Assembly (NCBI GenBank): GCA_043763625.1
Contig: JAYULL010000187.1
Span: forward strand, 15,391-79,390
Source: Rubrolithibacter sp043763625
GTDB taxonomy: Bacteria > Bacteroidota > Bacteroidia > Sphingobacteriales > Sphingobacteriaceae
Length of the DNA stretch: 64,000 bases
Direction of reading: 5' to 3'
Shown: one piece after another, positions 52,767-60,969 of the stretch
Position numbering within the stretch: position 1 is the stretch's first letter
Layout: every line of letters starts with the position of its first letter
Program-made: the position numbers and the translations under genes
The notes under the pieces: generated by a model
Databases searched by the model: none
Seen by the model: only the letters and a program-made list of their open reading frames with translations
What the model was told of the DNA's origin: nothing

Positions 52767-52814
52767 TTTTACTGACACTACACTGTCTTTTATCACGCTA
52801 AAAAATCAAAGAAA

Positions 52815-53366
52815 ATGCCTCATATTCCTTTACCCGAGCACCTTCCCGGAATTACCGGCTTGCTCGAATATAGATTAGACACTGCTTATCCAATTCGGGA
52901 TTTAACTCAGATTTTGCTTAGAGGAGAATCTACCTTAACCCAAGGTGAAAGAGAACTTATAGCAACTGTCGTTTCGCACGACAACCAATGTAAGTTTTGC
53001 ACAACGGGCCATACCGTCGCTGCAAATATTTTATTGGGCGAAACCGAAACGGCAGAAAAAGTAAAACACGATTTGGAAAATGCGTCGGTATCCGAAAAAA
53101 TGAAAGCACTTTTAAAAATTGCAAAAGCAGTCCAAAAATCGGGGAAGCAAGTAACAACTGAGCTCATCGAAAAAGCGAAGCAAGAAGGAGCGATAGATTT
53201 GGAAATACACGATACAGTTTTGATAGCAGCACTATTTTGTTTATACAATAAGTATGTAGACGGAATGGCAAGTGTTACTCCTGATAACCAGGAGTATTAC
53301 CAAACCTTGGGTGATAAAATTGTAAACCAAGGATACTTACGAGCAAAAAACAACGACTATAAGTGA
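52815..53366 (+). CDS. AhpD-like (carboxymuconolactone decarboxylase family) protein A
   Basis: 183 residues, no signal peptide. The AhpD catalytic pattern is complete apart from the first His: Glu47, Cys59, Cys62 (CKFC) and His66, with Glu-to-Cys spacing of 12 and Cys-to-His of 4 as in AhpD; the His between the cysteines is Phe here. It belongs to the peroxidase-related branch of the family. A thiol peroxidase or reductase role in the cytoplasm is the likeliest, but decarboxylase-like chemistry is not excluded. It is the first of three paralogues in the cluster, 160 nt after the haloperoxidase gene. Confidence 0.87.
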   Translation: MPHIPLPEHLPGITGLLEYRLDTAYPIRDLTQILLRGESTLTQGERELIATVVSHDNQCKFCTTGHTVAANILLGETETAEKVKHDLENASVSEKMKALLKIAKAVQKSGKQVTTELIEKAKQEGAIDLEIHDTVLIAALFCLYNKYVDGMASVTPDNQEYYQTLGDKIVNQGYLRAKNNDYK

Positions 53367-53431
53367 TTAAAATTAAACCTAAATCAAATAACCTATTGGG
53401 ACCTAACCTTTCCGAAACAAAAATTATTATC

Positions 53432-56161
53432 ATGAACAGAATTATAATTATTGTGCTTACAGCACTTGTATTGCCTTTTTTGGCGGCGGCCCAAATCAGA
53501 GGAACAGTAACCGAAGCAGAAACCGGTAAACCGATTCCCGGAGTTAGTATTAACCTAAAAAACACCTCTAAAGGAACCATAAGCGACAGTAAAGGAAGTT
53601 TTGAAATCAAAGGAAAAATTCCTGCGAATGCTGTTTTAATATTTTCTGCAATCGGGTATGCCCTAAAAGAAGTTCAAATAATTAATCCTTCAGAAGCGGT
53701 TTCTGTGGCTCTTTCGGCTAAAGTAACAGCAATGGACGAAGTGGTGGTTTCGGCTTCACGTGTTCAAGAAAGTATTATGCAATCGCCGGTAACGGTAGAG
53801 AAATTGGATTCGAAGGCTATTCAAAATACTACCTCATTCAACTTTTACGAAGGTTTGCAAAGCATGAAGTCCTTGGATTTGGTGACGAGCAGTTTAACTT
53901 TTAAAGCAGTAAATACCCGAGGATTCGGGGGAATCGGTACCGGCAGGCTTTTGCAGTTGGTAGACGGTGTAGATAATCAAACTCCCGGTTTGAACTTTTC
54001 TGTAGGAAACCTTTTCGGCTCCTCTGATTTAGATATGGAGAGTGTCGAACTAATCCCTGGTGCCGCTTCGGCATTATACGGGCCGGTTGCATTCAACGGC
54101 GTTTTAATGCTTCGCACTAAAAACCCTTACCAATTTCAGGGTTTAAGCGTTCAGGGGAAATTAGGTGTAAACCATTTAAGTGACCCGAATACTTCTGCTG
54201 CCCCCGTTTATGACGCTTCTCTGCGGTACGCGAAAGCTTTTAATAATCGCTTTGCTTTTAAAGTAAACGCATCTTATTTAAAGGGTTTAGATTGGTATGC
54301 TACTAATTTTACTTCCGATCTTAATCCCGGAGCCGTTTCAGGTCCGGCTAATCCGGCAAAAAACTTGGTAAATATCTACGGGGATGAAGTTGTAACGCAA
54401 CAACCCATTCCTAACGCCGGTTTCGTTTCAAGAACCGGTTACGAGGAAAAAGATTTATCGGATTATAATGTGGATAATTTAAAGCTTAACGGGGCTTTAC
54501 ATTACCGGATTACTGATAATATCGAGGCAATTTATCAGTACAATTGGGGCCGCGGTACAGCAAATTATACCGGCAGCAGTCGTTTTGCTATTAACAACTT
54601 TACTCTGCAGCAGCATCGTTTGGAGCTGAAGGGATCTAACTTTTTTGTAAGAGGTTATACTACAATAGAAAACTCGCACGACTCTTACAATTCGCGAACG
54701 CTCGGTCAAAAAATCAACCAAACTTGGGTACGCGACCTAAACGGTAATGTGGTTGCCCCGAATAAAGCTGACAGTACATGGTTTGCTCGTTATGCCGGAG
54801 CGTATAACGGAGCTGTTCAAGGAGTTACGGCAACCAGCCACAGTGCCGCTCGTACTTTTGCAGATCAAGGTCGCTTTTTACCCGGAAGTGCCGATTTTAA
54901 CCGCGAAAAAGACAAATTCAAGAGCATTCGCGGAATAACCGGTGCCGGAATTTTCAGTAACAGCAAATTGTATCACGCCGAGGGGCAATACGATTTCAGT
55001 CACCTTGCTAAAGTTGTTAATCTACTTGTGGGTGGTAACTTCCGCATGTTTGATATGAACACGGAAGGAACCCTTTTTGATGATTTAAATAAAGAAATAA
55101 CCATAAAAGAAGGCGGTGCTTTTGTACAAGTTTCGAAATTGCTGCTGCAAGAGAAACTAAAACTAACGGCTTCGGCCCGCTACGATAAAAACGAGAACTT
55201 CGACGGAAGCTTCACTCCTCGTGCCTCAATTGTTTACTCGCCGGTAAAAAATCATAATTTTCGGGCGTCAATACAAACCGGTTTCCGCAACCCTACTCCT
55301 GTAGATCAGTTTATCAAGCTGAATGCCGGCGTCATTACCATTCTCGGTGGAGCAAGGAAAAATAGCGAAGGCATGAATGTCTACGAAAACGCGTTTACCG
55401 CAGCTTCCGCAGGAGCCCTTCGAGCAGCCGGGCAAGGAGCAGATCCGACCAAAATATTAAAAAAAGCAAATACACCGTACGTAAAACCGGAACGTATTCA
55501 AAGTTACGAGATTGGTTATAAGGGCTTAATTGCGGAAAAGTTGTTTGTTGACGGAAATTACTACTACAGCAGCTACAAAGATTTTATCGCAAACCAAGTG
55601 GTGTTTAGCACCAAAAATCCGGTACTGAACGCCGACGGAACAGTAAATATGGCGGCAGTACAAGACCTTAGAACTCCGGGAAATGCCCGACTTTACCAAG
55701 TTTATACCAACGCCGATGACGAAGTAAGTTCGCAGGGAGCTTCCTTAGGCTTGACCTATTATCTTCCGAACAATTATTTGCTGAGCGGTAACGGTTCCTT
55801 AAACACCTTCGATTTGAAAAATGCGAATCGCAACAACGTTCCGGCATTTAATACGCCAAAATATCAAACTAATTTAAGTATCGAGAACAGGAGCATTTAT
55901 AAGAATATCGGCTTCAACGTTAATTGGAGATGGCAAACCGCTTTCGACTATATCGGAACGTTTACCGGACTTTTCCCAGGAAGAGTTCCCGCCTACTCGC
56001 AACTTGGTGCGCAAGTGAGCTATAAGGTTCCCTCTATCAAGTCGATAGTTAAAGTCGGCGCAAGTAATCTGACGAATAAATACAATGTTCAGGCTTTCGG
56101 TTCGCCGGCAGTAGGCGGCCTGTATTATGTTTCGCTAACCTTTGACGATCTTTTGAAGTAG
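53432..56161 (+). CDS. TonB-dependent receptor with carboxypeptidase-D-like N-domain
   Basis: 909 residues. Signal peptide IIIIVLTALVLPFLAAAQ, then a CarboxypepD_reg-like domain (about 21-100, IRGTVTEAETGKPIPGVSI), a TonB box (DEVVVSASR), plug and a long barrel ending YYVSLTFDDLLK. The plug has RGFGGIGTGRLLQLVDGVDNQ and LIPGAASALYGPVAFNGVLML. No SusD partner is adjacent, so it is not a SusCD pair. The ATG at 53432 is used; a frame from 53363 would overlap the AhpD-like A stop and lacks a signal. It probably imports the system's substrate across the outer membrane. Confidence 0.9.
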   Translation: MNRIIIIVLTALVLPFLAAAQIRGTVTEAETGKPIPGVSINLKNTSKGTISDSKGSFEIKGKIPANAVLIFSAIGYALKEVQIINPSEAVSVALSAKVTAMDEVVVSASRVQESIMQSPVTVEKLDSKAIQNTTSFNFYEGLQSMKSLDLVTSSLTFKAVNTRGFGGIGTGRLLQLVDGVDNQTPGLNFSVGNLFGSSDLDMESVELIPGAASALYGPVAFNGVLMLRTKNPYQFQGLSVQGKLGVNHLSDPNTSAAPVYDASLRYAKAFNNRFAFKVNASYLKGLDWYATNFTSDLNPGAVSGPANPAKNLVNIYGDEVVTQQPIPNAGFVSRTGYEEKDLSDYNVDNLKLNGALHYRITDNIEAIYQYNWGRGTANYTGSSRFAINNFTLQQHRLELKGSNFFVRGYTTIENSHDSYNSRTLGQKINQTWVRDLNGNVVAPNKADSTWFARYAGAYNGAVQGVTATSHSAARTFADQGRFLPGSADFNREKDKFKSIRGITGAGIFSNSKLYHAEGQYDFSHLAKVVNLLVGGNFRMFDMNTEGTLFDDLNKEITIKEGGAFVQVSKLLLQEKLKLTASARYDKNENFDGSFTPRASIVYSPVKNHNFRASIQTGFRNPTPVDQFIKLNAGVITILGGARKNSEGMNVYENAFTAASAGALRAAGQGADPTKILKKANTPYVKPERIQSYEIGYKGLIAEKLFVDGNYYYSSYKDFIANQVVFSTKNPVLNADGTVNMAAVQDLRTPGNARLYQVYTNADDEVSSQGASLGLTYYLPNNYLLSGNGSLNTFDLKNANRNNVPAFNTPKYQTNLSIENRSIYKNIGFNVNWRWQTAFDYIGTFTGLFPGRVPAYSQLGAQVSYKVPSIKSIVKVGASNLTNKYNVQAFGSPAVGGLYYVSLTFDDLLK

Positions 56162-56165
56162 GCTT

Positions 56166-57404
56166 ATGGAAAATATTCTGAGCGCCGGTAAAAGAAGCAA
56201 CAACAAAGCTTTTCTCTTTGGCCTATGTGCTGTTTGTAGTATATTTTGCGGCTTTGTTTCCACTATCATGTCGGTGTATTTACCGGTTACGGTAAAAGAA
56301 TTGCTCGGAAATGTAAGCGAACAACGTTTAGGCGAAGTAAGCGCCTATATAGGAGCAATGTATTTATACGGCTGGATGATCGGCGGCTTTTTATTCGGTT
56401 TTGCCGGTGATAAAATAGGGAGGGTAAAAGTATTTGTGACATCTGTTTTGTTGTATTCAGTTTTCACGATTCTTATCAGCTTTACGCATAACTGGATAGT
56501 GTTGGTTGCTTTTCGCTTTATTTCAGGAATAGGAGTTGGCGGAACCCTGGTATTGTCTACAATTTTAGTAGCTGAAGTATGGCCGAAAAAGTCGAGAGCT
56601 ATTGCGTTGGGAATTTTAGCGGTTACTTTCCCGGTAGGAATAATTTCGGCGGGAATTGCAAACAATACTTTTTCTGATTGGCGTCCGGCATTTATGCTTG
56701 CAATATTGCCTTTGCTTGCCGGACTGGCTTCGCTCTCGCTAAAAGAGACGGACGAGTGGCAAGAAATCCGGAAAAACAGACAAAACAATTTAAACGACCG
56801 GGAGAATAATCTCTTCCGGTCTTCTCACAAGCAAAACCTTTTTACCGGCTCTATCATGTTCGGCACAATGTTGATAGGGCTTTGGGCTATCTTTTCTTGG
56901 ATGCCAACCTGGGTTCAAAGTTTGTTTCCTGATGCAAATTCAGGCCAAAAAGAACGCGGTTTAACCATGATACTTTTGGGTTGCGGCGGAATAATAGGCG
57001 GGGCACTTTCCGGCTGGTTTGTAAATGCTTTAGGAAATAGAAAAACCGTTATGATAACCTTCGCGGGAAGTTTTGTAATGTGCTTTATTCTTTTTAAAAC
57101 AAATACGGCGTTTTCTTCGATTATCTATGTCCAAACAGCCATTTTGGCTCTGTTTTTCGGAATAAGCCAAGGAGCGCTTTCTGCCTATCTACCGAGTCTT
57201 TTTCCAACTCACATTCGTTCTACAGCAACCGGGTTTTGCTTTAATATCGGCCGGTTAGCCACAGCAACAGTCGTATTTTTTGTCGGTGCTTTAGTAACTG
57301 CGTTGGGCGGATACGGAAGCGCAGTTTTAACCTTTTCAATCACTTTTTTAATCGGCTTGGTTGTTACCTTTTTTTCGAGTGACGGCGAGCCTCATTTAAA
57401 TTAA
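56166..57404 (+). CDS. MFS transporter
   Basis: 412 residues with 12 predicted transmembrane helices. FGFAGDKIGRVKVF (the GxLaDrxGrk motif between TM2 and TM3) and RFISGIGVGGTLVLSTILVAEVWPKKSRA mark the major facilitator superfamily, near the aromatic-acid/sugar-acid transporters. The Lys/Asn-rich central loop (RKNRQNNLNDRENN) joins the halves. It starts 4 nt after the receptor stop and ends 3 nt before the second AhpD-like gene. It may carry the substrate across the inner membrane. Confidence 0.9.
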   Translation: MENILSAGKRSNNKAFLFGLCAVCSIFCGFVSTIMSVYLPVTVKELLGNVSEQRLGEVSAYIGAMYLYGWMIGGFLFGFAGDKIGRVKVFVTSVLLYSVFTILISFTHNWIVLVAFRFISGIGVGGTLVLSTILVAEVWPKKSRAIALGILAVTFPVGIISAGIANNTFSDWRPAFMLAILPLLAGLASLSLKETDEWQEIRKNRQNNLNDRENNLFRSSHKQNLFTGSIMFGTMLIGLWAIFSWMPTWVQSLFPDANSGQKERGLTMILLGCGGIIGGALSGWFVNALGNRKTVMITFAGSFVMCFILFKTNTAFSSIIYVQTAILALFFGISQGALSAYLPSLFPTHIRSTATGFCFNIGRLATATVVFFVGALVTALGGYGSAVLTFSITFLIGLVVTFFSSDGEPHLN

Positions 57405-57407
57405 ACT

Positions 57408-57956
57408 ATGGCACATATTAACGTACCCGAAGGAGTTCCCGGAATACGAAGTTTGGTAATGTTTCGTCCTGAAACCGGAAAACCTTTATACGAATTAGCA
57501 GAAGCGCTTTTAAGAAATCCTTCCGGGAGTTTAACCACTCCCGAAAAGGAGCTTATCGCGGCCTATACCTCGAGTAAAAATGACTGTATGTTTTGTATGA
57601 GCAGTCATGCAGCGGCAGCTCGTTATCTCTATAAAGAAAATAAACAAGTTGTAGATTTTGTGTTAGAAGATTTTGAAGCTGCACCTATCCCCGATAAATT
57701 AAAAGTGCTTTTACGGATAGCCGGGAAAGTGCAGGAAGATGCAAGAACCGTTACAACTGAATTGGTAGAGGCAGCTAAACAACTCGGTGCAAGCGACCGC
57801 GACATTCACGATACCGTTTTAATTGCCGCGGCATTTTGCATGTATAATCGTTATGTAGACGGACTTGCAAGTTTAACTCCTACCGACCCTAAAGAATACG
57901 AAGCAATGGGCGAACGTATGGGGACTCTGGGTTATTCATTGCCTAAAAAAGACTGA
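57408..57956 (+). CDS. AhpD-like protein B
   Basis: 182 residues with Glu48, Cys60, Cys63 (CMFC) and His67 in the same spacing as paralogue A. The C-terminal half (IHDTVLIAAAFCMYNRYVDGLASL) is almost shared with the other two. There is no signal peptide, so it is cytoplasmic. It is 3 nt after the MFS gene and 1 nt before paralogue C, so it is co-translated. Peroxidase-related function is inferred from the family. Confidence 0.87.
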   Translation: MAHINVPEGVPGIRSLVMFRPETGKPLYELAEALLRNPSGSLTTPEKELIAAYTSSKNDCMFCMSSHAAAARYLYKENKQVVDFVLEDFEAAPIPDKLKVLLRIAGKVQEDARTVTTELVEAAKQLGASDRDIHDTVLIAAAFCMYNRYVDGLASLTPTDPKEYEAMGERMGTLGYSLPKKD

Positions 57957-57957
57957 T

Positions 57958-58539
57958 ATGGCACATATAAATTTAAAAAATGATTTTCCCGGAATCAGAG
58001 GTCTAATGGCTTTTGATCCGGAAGCTGCCGAAGCTTTAAATAAGTTGGCGAATGTTTTATTGCGTCGGCAAACCGGGCTTTCGCCGGGAGATCGGGAAAT
58101 GATAGCAACTTTTGTTTCGTCGCAAAACGACTGCTTTTTCTGTCAGCATGTGCACGGAGCTGTTGCAAGCGAACATTTAGGTGATGAAGACGGAAGCCTG
58201 ATTTGTAAAGTAAAAGAAGACTACCTGACAGCGCCTGTTTCAGATAAAATGAAGGCTTTACTTGCAATTGCCGGAAGTGTACAAAAAGGAGGCAAAAACG
58301 TAACATCGGAACAGGTAGAAAAAGCAAAGGCCGAAGGCGCAAGCGATCAAGAAATACACGATACAGTTTTAATTGCCGCAGCTTTTTGCATGTTCAACAG
58401 ATATGTGGACGGACTGGGAACTTGGGCCCCGCAAGACTTAAATGTGTACAAGGAACGAGCTCCGGCAATTGTGGAACATGGATATAGCGGGCAGGTAAAT
58501 TTTAATTCTTCCTTTCTCGGCACAAGTACTCCAAGTTAA
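57958..58539 (+). CDS. AhpD-like protein C
   Basis: 193 residues with Glu47, Cys59, Cys62 (CFFC) and His66. It is about 10 residues longer than its siblings at the C-terminus (NFNSSFLGTSTPS), and that tail lies in the 38-nt overlap with the convergent gene at 58502-59107. The rest aligns well with B, with which it shares the start MAHIN and the motif IHDTVLIAAAFCMFNRYVDGLG. It is the last gene of the haloperoxidase cluster. Confidence 0.87.
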   Translation: MAHINLKNDFPGIRGLMAFDPEAAEALNKLANVLLRRQTGLSPGDREMIATFVSSQNDCFFCQHVHGAVASEHLGDEDGSLICKVKEDYLTAPVSDKMKALLAIAGSVQKGGKNVTSEQVEKAKAEGASDQEIHDTVLIAAAFCMFNRYVDGLGTWAPQDLNVYKERAPAIVEHGYSGQVNFNSSFLGTSTPS

Positions 58540-59107
58540 TCCGTCGGTCGGTAAAAACAATGGAATTTGCTGCATTCATCAAAAAAGCCTTCGCGCCTTC
58601 AAAGTTTTGATTAGGGAGTTTGGCTGTGTTAAGGCTGATAATGAAATCCTTATAAACAAGGGTAACGAACAGCTGTTGAACATCTTTAGCCACGCTTTCC
58701 GGCAGATCGTATTGCCAAAAATATGCTGAACCGAATTTCAGCTTTACCGCTTCGGCTTTAAGTTCAAGCTTTGCTTTAAATTGATTATTCATATACGCTG
58801 TTTCCGACCGGGCATGACTTCCTAAAATTTCTTGATCAGTCTCTCCGGTAAATTTCGTTTTATCCAAGGCTAAAACCTGTAGGGCATATTCGCCCACACT
58901 GAATAGGTTATTTCGATCGGTAGTGGTTACAGATGTGTTTTTTAAATCGATATAAAAGTATAAATCGAGTTTATTGAAATTATTGAATATTAAAATCCCA
59001 CCGGTTGAAGTTTCAATAAGACATTTATTGTCGGTGAATGCTTTGTTCTGCGCTTTCGTTGATGTTTGTAAGATAAGAACAACAAGTAATCCCGTTAAGA
59101 TTTTCAT
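58502..59107 (-). CDS. hypothetical secreted protein (YceI-like layout)
   Basis: 201 residues with a signal peptide (ILTGLLVVLILQTSTKAQ). The body alternates beta strands (GILIFNNFNKLDLYFYIDLKNTSV, FKAKLELKAEAVKLKFG) and lacks a catalytic motif. Size and strand pattern recall YceI-type lipid-binding barrels, but I cannot make that assignment with confidence. It is convergent with AhpD-like C and overlaps its last 38 nt. Confidence 0.65.
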   Translation of the reverse strand: MKILTGLLVVLILQTSTKAQNKAFTDNKCLIETSTGGILIFNNFNKLDLYFYIDLKNTSVTTTDRNNLFSVGEYALQVLALDKTKFTGETDQEILGSHARSETAYMNNQFKAKLELKAEAVKLKFGSAYFWQYDLPESVAKDVQQLFVTLVYKDFIISLNTAKLPNQNFEGAKAFLMNAANSIVFTDRRINLEYLCRERKN

Positions 59108-59154
59108 AGTTAGCTTTTTACCGAAAATAGGAAATCGATAGAAAAAAAGAAGTA

Positions 59155-60333
59155 TTACTTTTTCAATTCCGCTAACAAACTATTTGCAACAGCCGTCGCC
59201 GAAATCTTTTGATTCAGCGAAACCGCAATAAAGGCCTTTGTTTCGGTATCGTAAGCTACAACAGCATTATAGTTGTAGAGCCCTCCGTAGTGTCCTATCC
59301 AAAAATGATTGGTATTATCAATTTCGTTAAAATCCCACACCATCATTCCTTTCCCGTAAAAAGAGCCTTTATCAACCATGGGATATAACTGCTCTAAATT
59401 TGAAGAAATCAAGGATTTTGAGTAAAGCTTCCCGGTTAAATTGAAATATAAAAACTTAAGCATATCTGCCGAGTTGCCTGAGATACTTGCGGCACCACCG
59501 TGAGCATATTCTTCTTTTATAACTTCCCCGTCGTAATCGGCAAACGCCGGATTTTCAGGAACTTCTCCTTGCGTTATAACTTTTATCGACCTAAGATTTA
59601 AAGGTCCCGATATTCTATCGGCAACAATGTCAGCGAAAGCTTTCCCTTCAATTTTTTCTGCAATACTTCCCAGCAATAAATAACCGGTATTATTGAATAG
59701 CCAATATTCGCCGGGTTTAAACAGATTTTTATGAGCAATCGCTAAATTAATCAATTCGTTTTCGGGGTAACTGGGCTTGTCTTTTCCGCTAGCTGAATCC
59801 GAATCAAAGCTGTAGATTCCGGATGTATGAGTAAGTAACTGTTCGATAGTTATTTGTTCGGCATACTGAAATTCGGGGAACCGGTTAAAAAGTTTATCGT
59901 CATACGTCAATTTCTTTTCTTGAACAAGCTGCGTGATAACGCTGCCGGTAAACATTTTACCAACATTCATCCAATAAAACACGCTCGTTGAATCAACCTT
60001 CTTTAACTTATCCGTTGATCGGTAACCTGTATCCAATTTCCAAAGCCCTTCTTGCGGAATAAGTATGCTTATGCCCATGCCGGTAAGTTTCAATGAATCA
60101 ATTAAACTTACAGCCTTGGCATGTAATTTTTCGGCTGTTTGTTTTGAGACTTTTTTATTAAGATTATACAAATCGGAATCCGGCAAAAGGCTTAAATCAA
60201 GCTGGGGATGAAGAGACTTGCCTTTGTAAGGATAGCCGGACAAGGGCGATGACTCATCTTTCTTATCGCATGACGTTATAAGGAATAAAATGGCAGGGAA
60301 AAGAATAGCAGCAAATTTGATGTAACGGCGCAT
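59155..60333 (-). CDS. serine-hydrolase/beta-lactamase family lipoprotein lacking its nucleophile
   Basis: 392 residues with a lipoprotein signal (LFLITSCDKKD). It aligns along its length with class C beta-lactamase-like hydrolases, but the three motifs are altered: SxxK is Asn123-Val-Gly-Lys126 (MNVGKMFTG), YxN is Phe213-Asn-Asn215, and HTG is His348-Tyr-Gly. With no Ser nucleophile and no Tyr base, it is probably inactive as a hydrolase and may bind a ligand or have drifted. The frame is intact. The intact homologue in this window is at 21988-23193. Confidence 0.82.
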   Translation of the reverse strand: MRRYIKFAAILFPAILFLITSCDKKDESSPLSGYPYKGKSLHPQLDLSLLPDSDLYNLNKKVSKQTAEKLHAKAVSLIDSLKLTGMGISILIPQEGLWKLDTGYRSTDKLKKVDSTSVFYWMNVGKMFTGSVITQLVQEKKLTYDDKLFNRFPEFQYAEQITIEQLLTHTSGIYSFDSDSASGKDKPSYPENELINLAIAHKNLFKPGEYWLFNNTGYLLLGSIAEKIEGKAFADIVADRISGPLNLRSIKVITQGEVPENPAFADYDGEVIKEEYAHGGAASISGNSADMLKFLYFNLTGKLYSKSLISSNLEQLYPMVDKGSFYGKGMMVWDFNEIDNTNHFWIGHYGGLYNYNAVVAYDTETKAFIAVSLNQKISATAVANSLLAELKK

Positions 60334-60602
60334 ATAGCAATATACGAAAATGCGAGTAGCAGGTTTTTAGAAAAGTTAGGCCCTGTATCGGTAAAATGAA
60401 AAGCCCGAGTTTCCTCAAGCTTAAAAAAAAAAATCCTGTTCAATTAAAAAACCTGCTTTTCTCGACTTTGCCCCGAACCGTTCTTCTCGATTTCAAGACA
60501 CATCAGGAAAAGTTAACTTCTTTTATCACAACTTTTTTACAATCGTGAAATCAAAAGCGTAAAGGGGTTGTTGTCAAGTCATACAATGAAAACACATAAT
60601 CT

Positions 60603-60854
60603 ATGAAAACAAGAATTTTAGTATGCTTACTTGCCGCCGGTTCAGGCTTGGCAAGTTGCTCTTCTACGCGTCAAGGACAAGGTGGAACTGATACGACAAG
60701 TACAACAGGGACCGGAACCGGAACTACAACAGATACGGCAGCAATGGTCGCCCCGGGCGCACCTAACGGCACAGGAACTACAGGTAACGGTGCAACCGGG
60801 ACAACTACCGACACCACCAGCACGGGAACAGGTACAGGAACCGGCACCAAGTAA
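60603..60854 (+). CDS. Gly/Thr-rich low-complexity lipoprotein
   Basis: 83 residues: a lipoprotein signal (AAGSGLASC) and a mature part of nearly pure Gly-Thr-Thr-Asp repeats (such as TGTGTGTTTDT, twice). The underlying DNA has matching ACAGGAACC/ACCGGAACC units, so copy number may vary. It is probably a surface or periplasmic spacer-like protein. I recognise no family beyond the lipoprotein signal. A terminator follows at 60875. Confidence 0.65.
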   Translation: MKTRILVCLLAAGSGLASCSSTRQGQGGTDTTSTTGTGTGTTTDTAAMVAPGAPNGTGTTGNGATGTTTDTTSTGTGTGTGTK

Positions 60855-60874
60855 TTTAATTATTAATGAGTTTG

Positions 60875-60907
60875 AAAATCCGGGAACAGTATGTTTCCGG
60901 ATTTTTT
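60875..60907 (+). terminator. intrinsic terminator after the Gly/Thr-rich lipoprotein
   Basis: AAAATCCGGGAAC pairs with GTTTCCGGATTTT (one G-U wobble) across a 5-nt loop, followed by a T-run. Confidence 0.8.
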
Positions 60908-60969
60908 GCTTTTATTCTTTCTATTTAATTATTAAGATTCCTCGAGGTAACTTTATAAAATAATATTTT

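Noticed and set aside
60631..60963. A 110-codon frame overlapping the Gly/Thr-rich lipoprotein
   Set aside because: It is the same repetitive DNA read one frame over, with no signal or family match; the overlapping frame has a proper lipoprotein signal.
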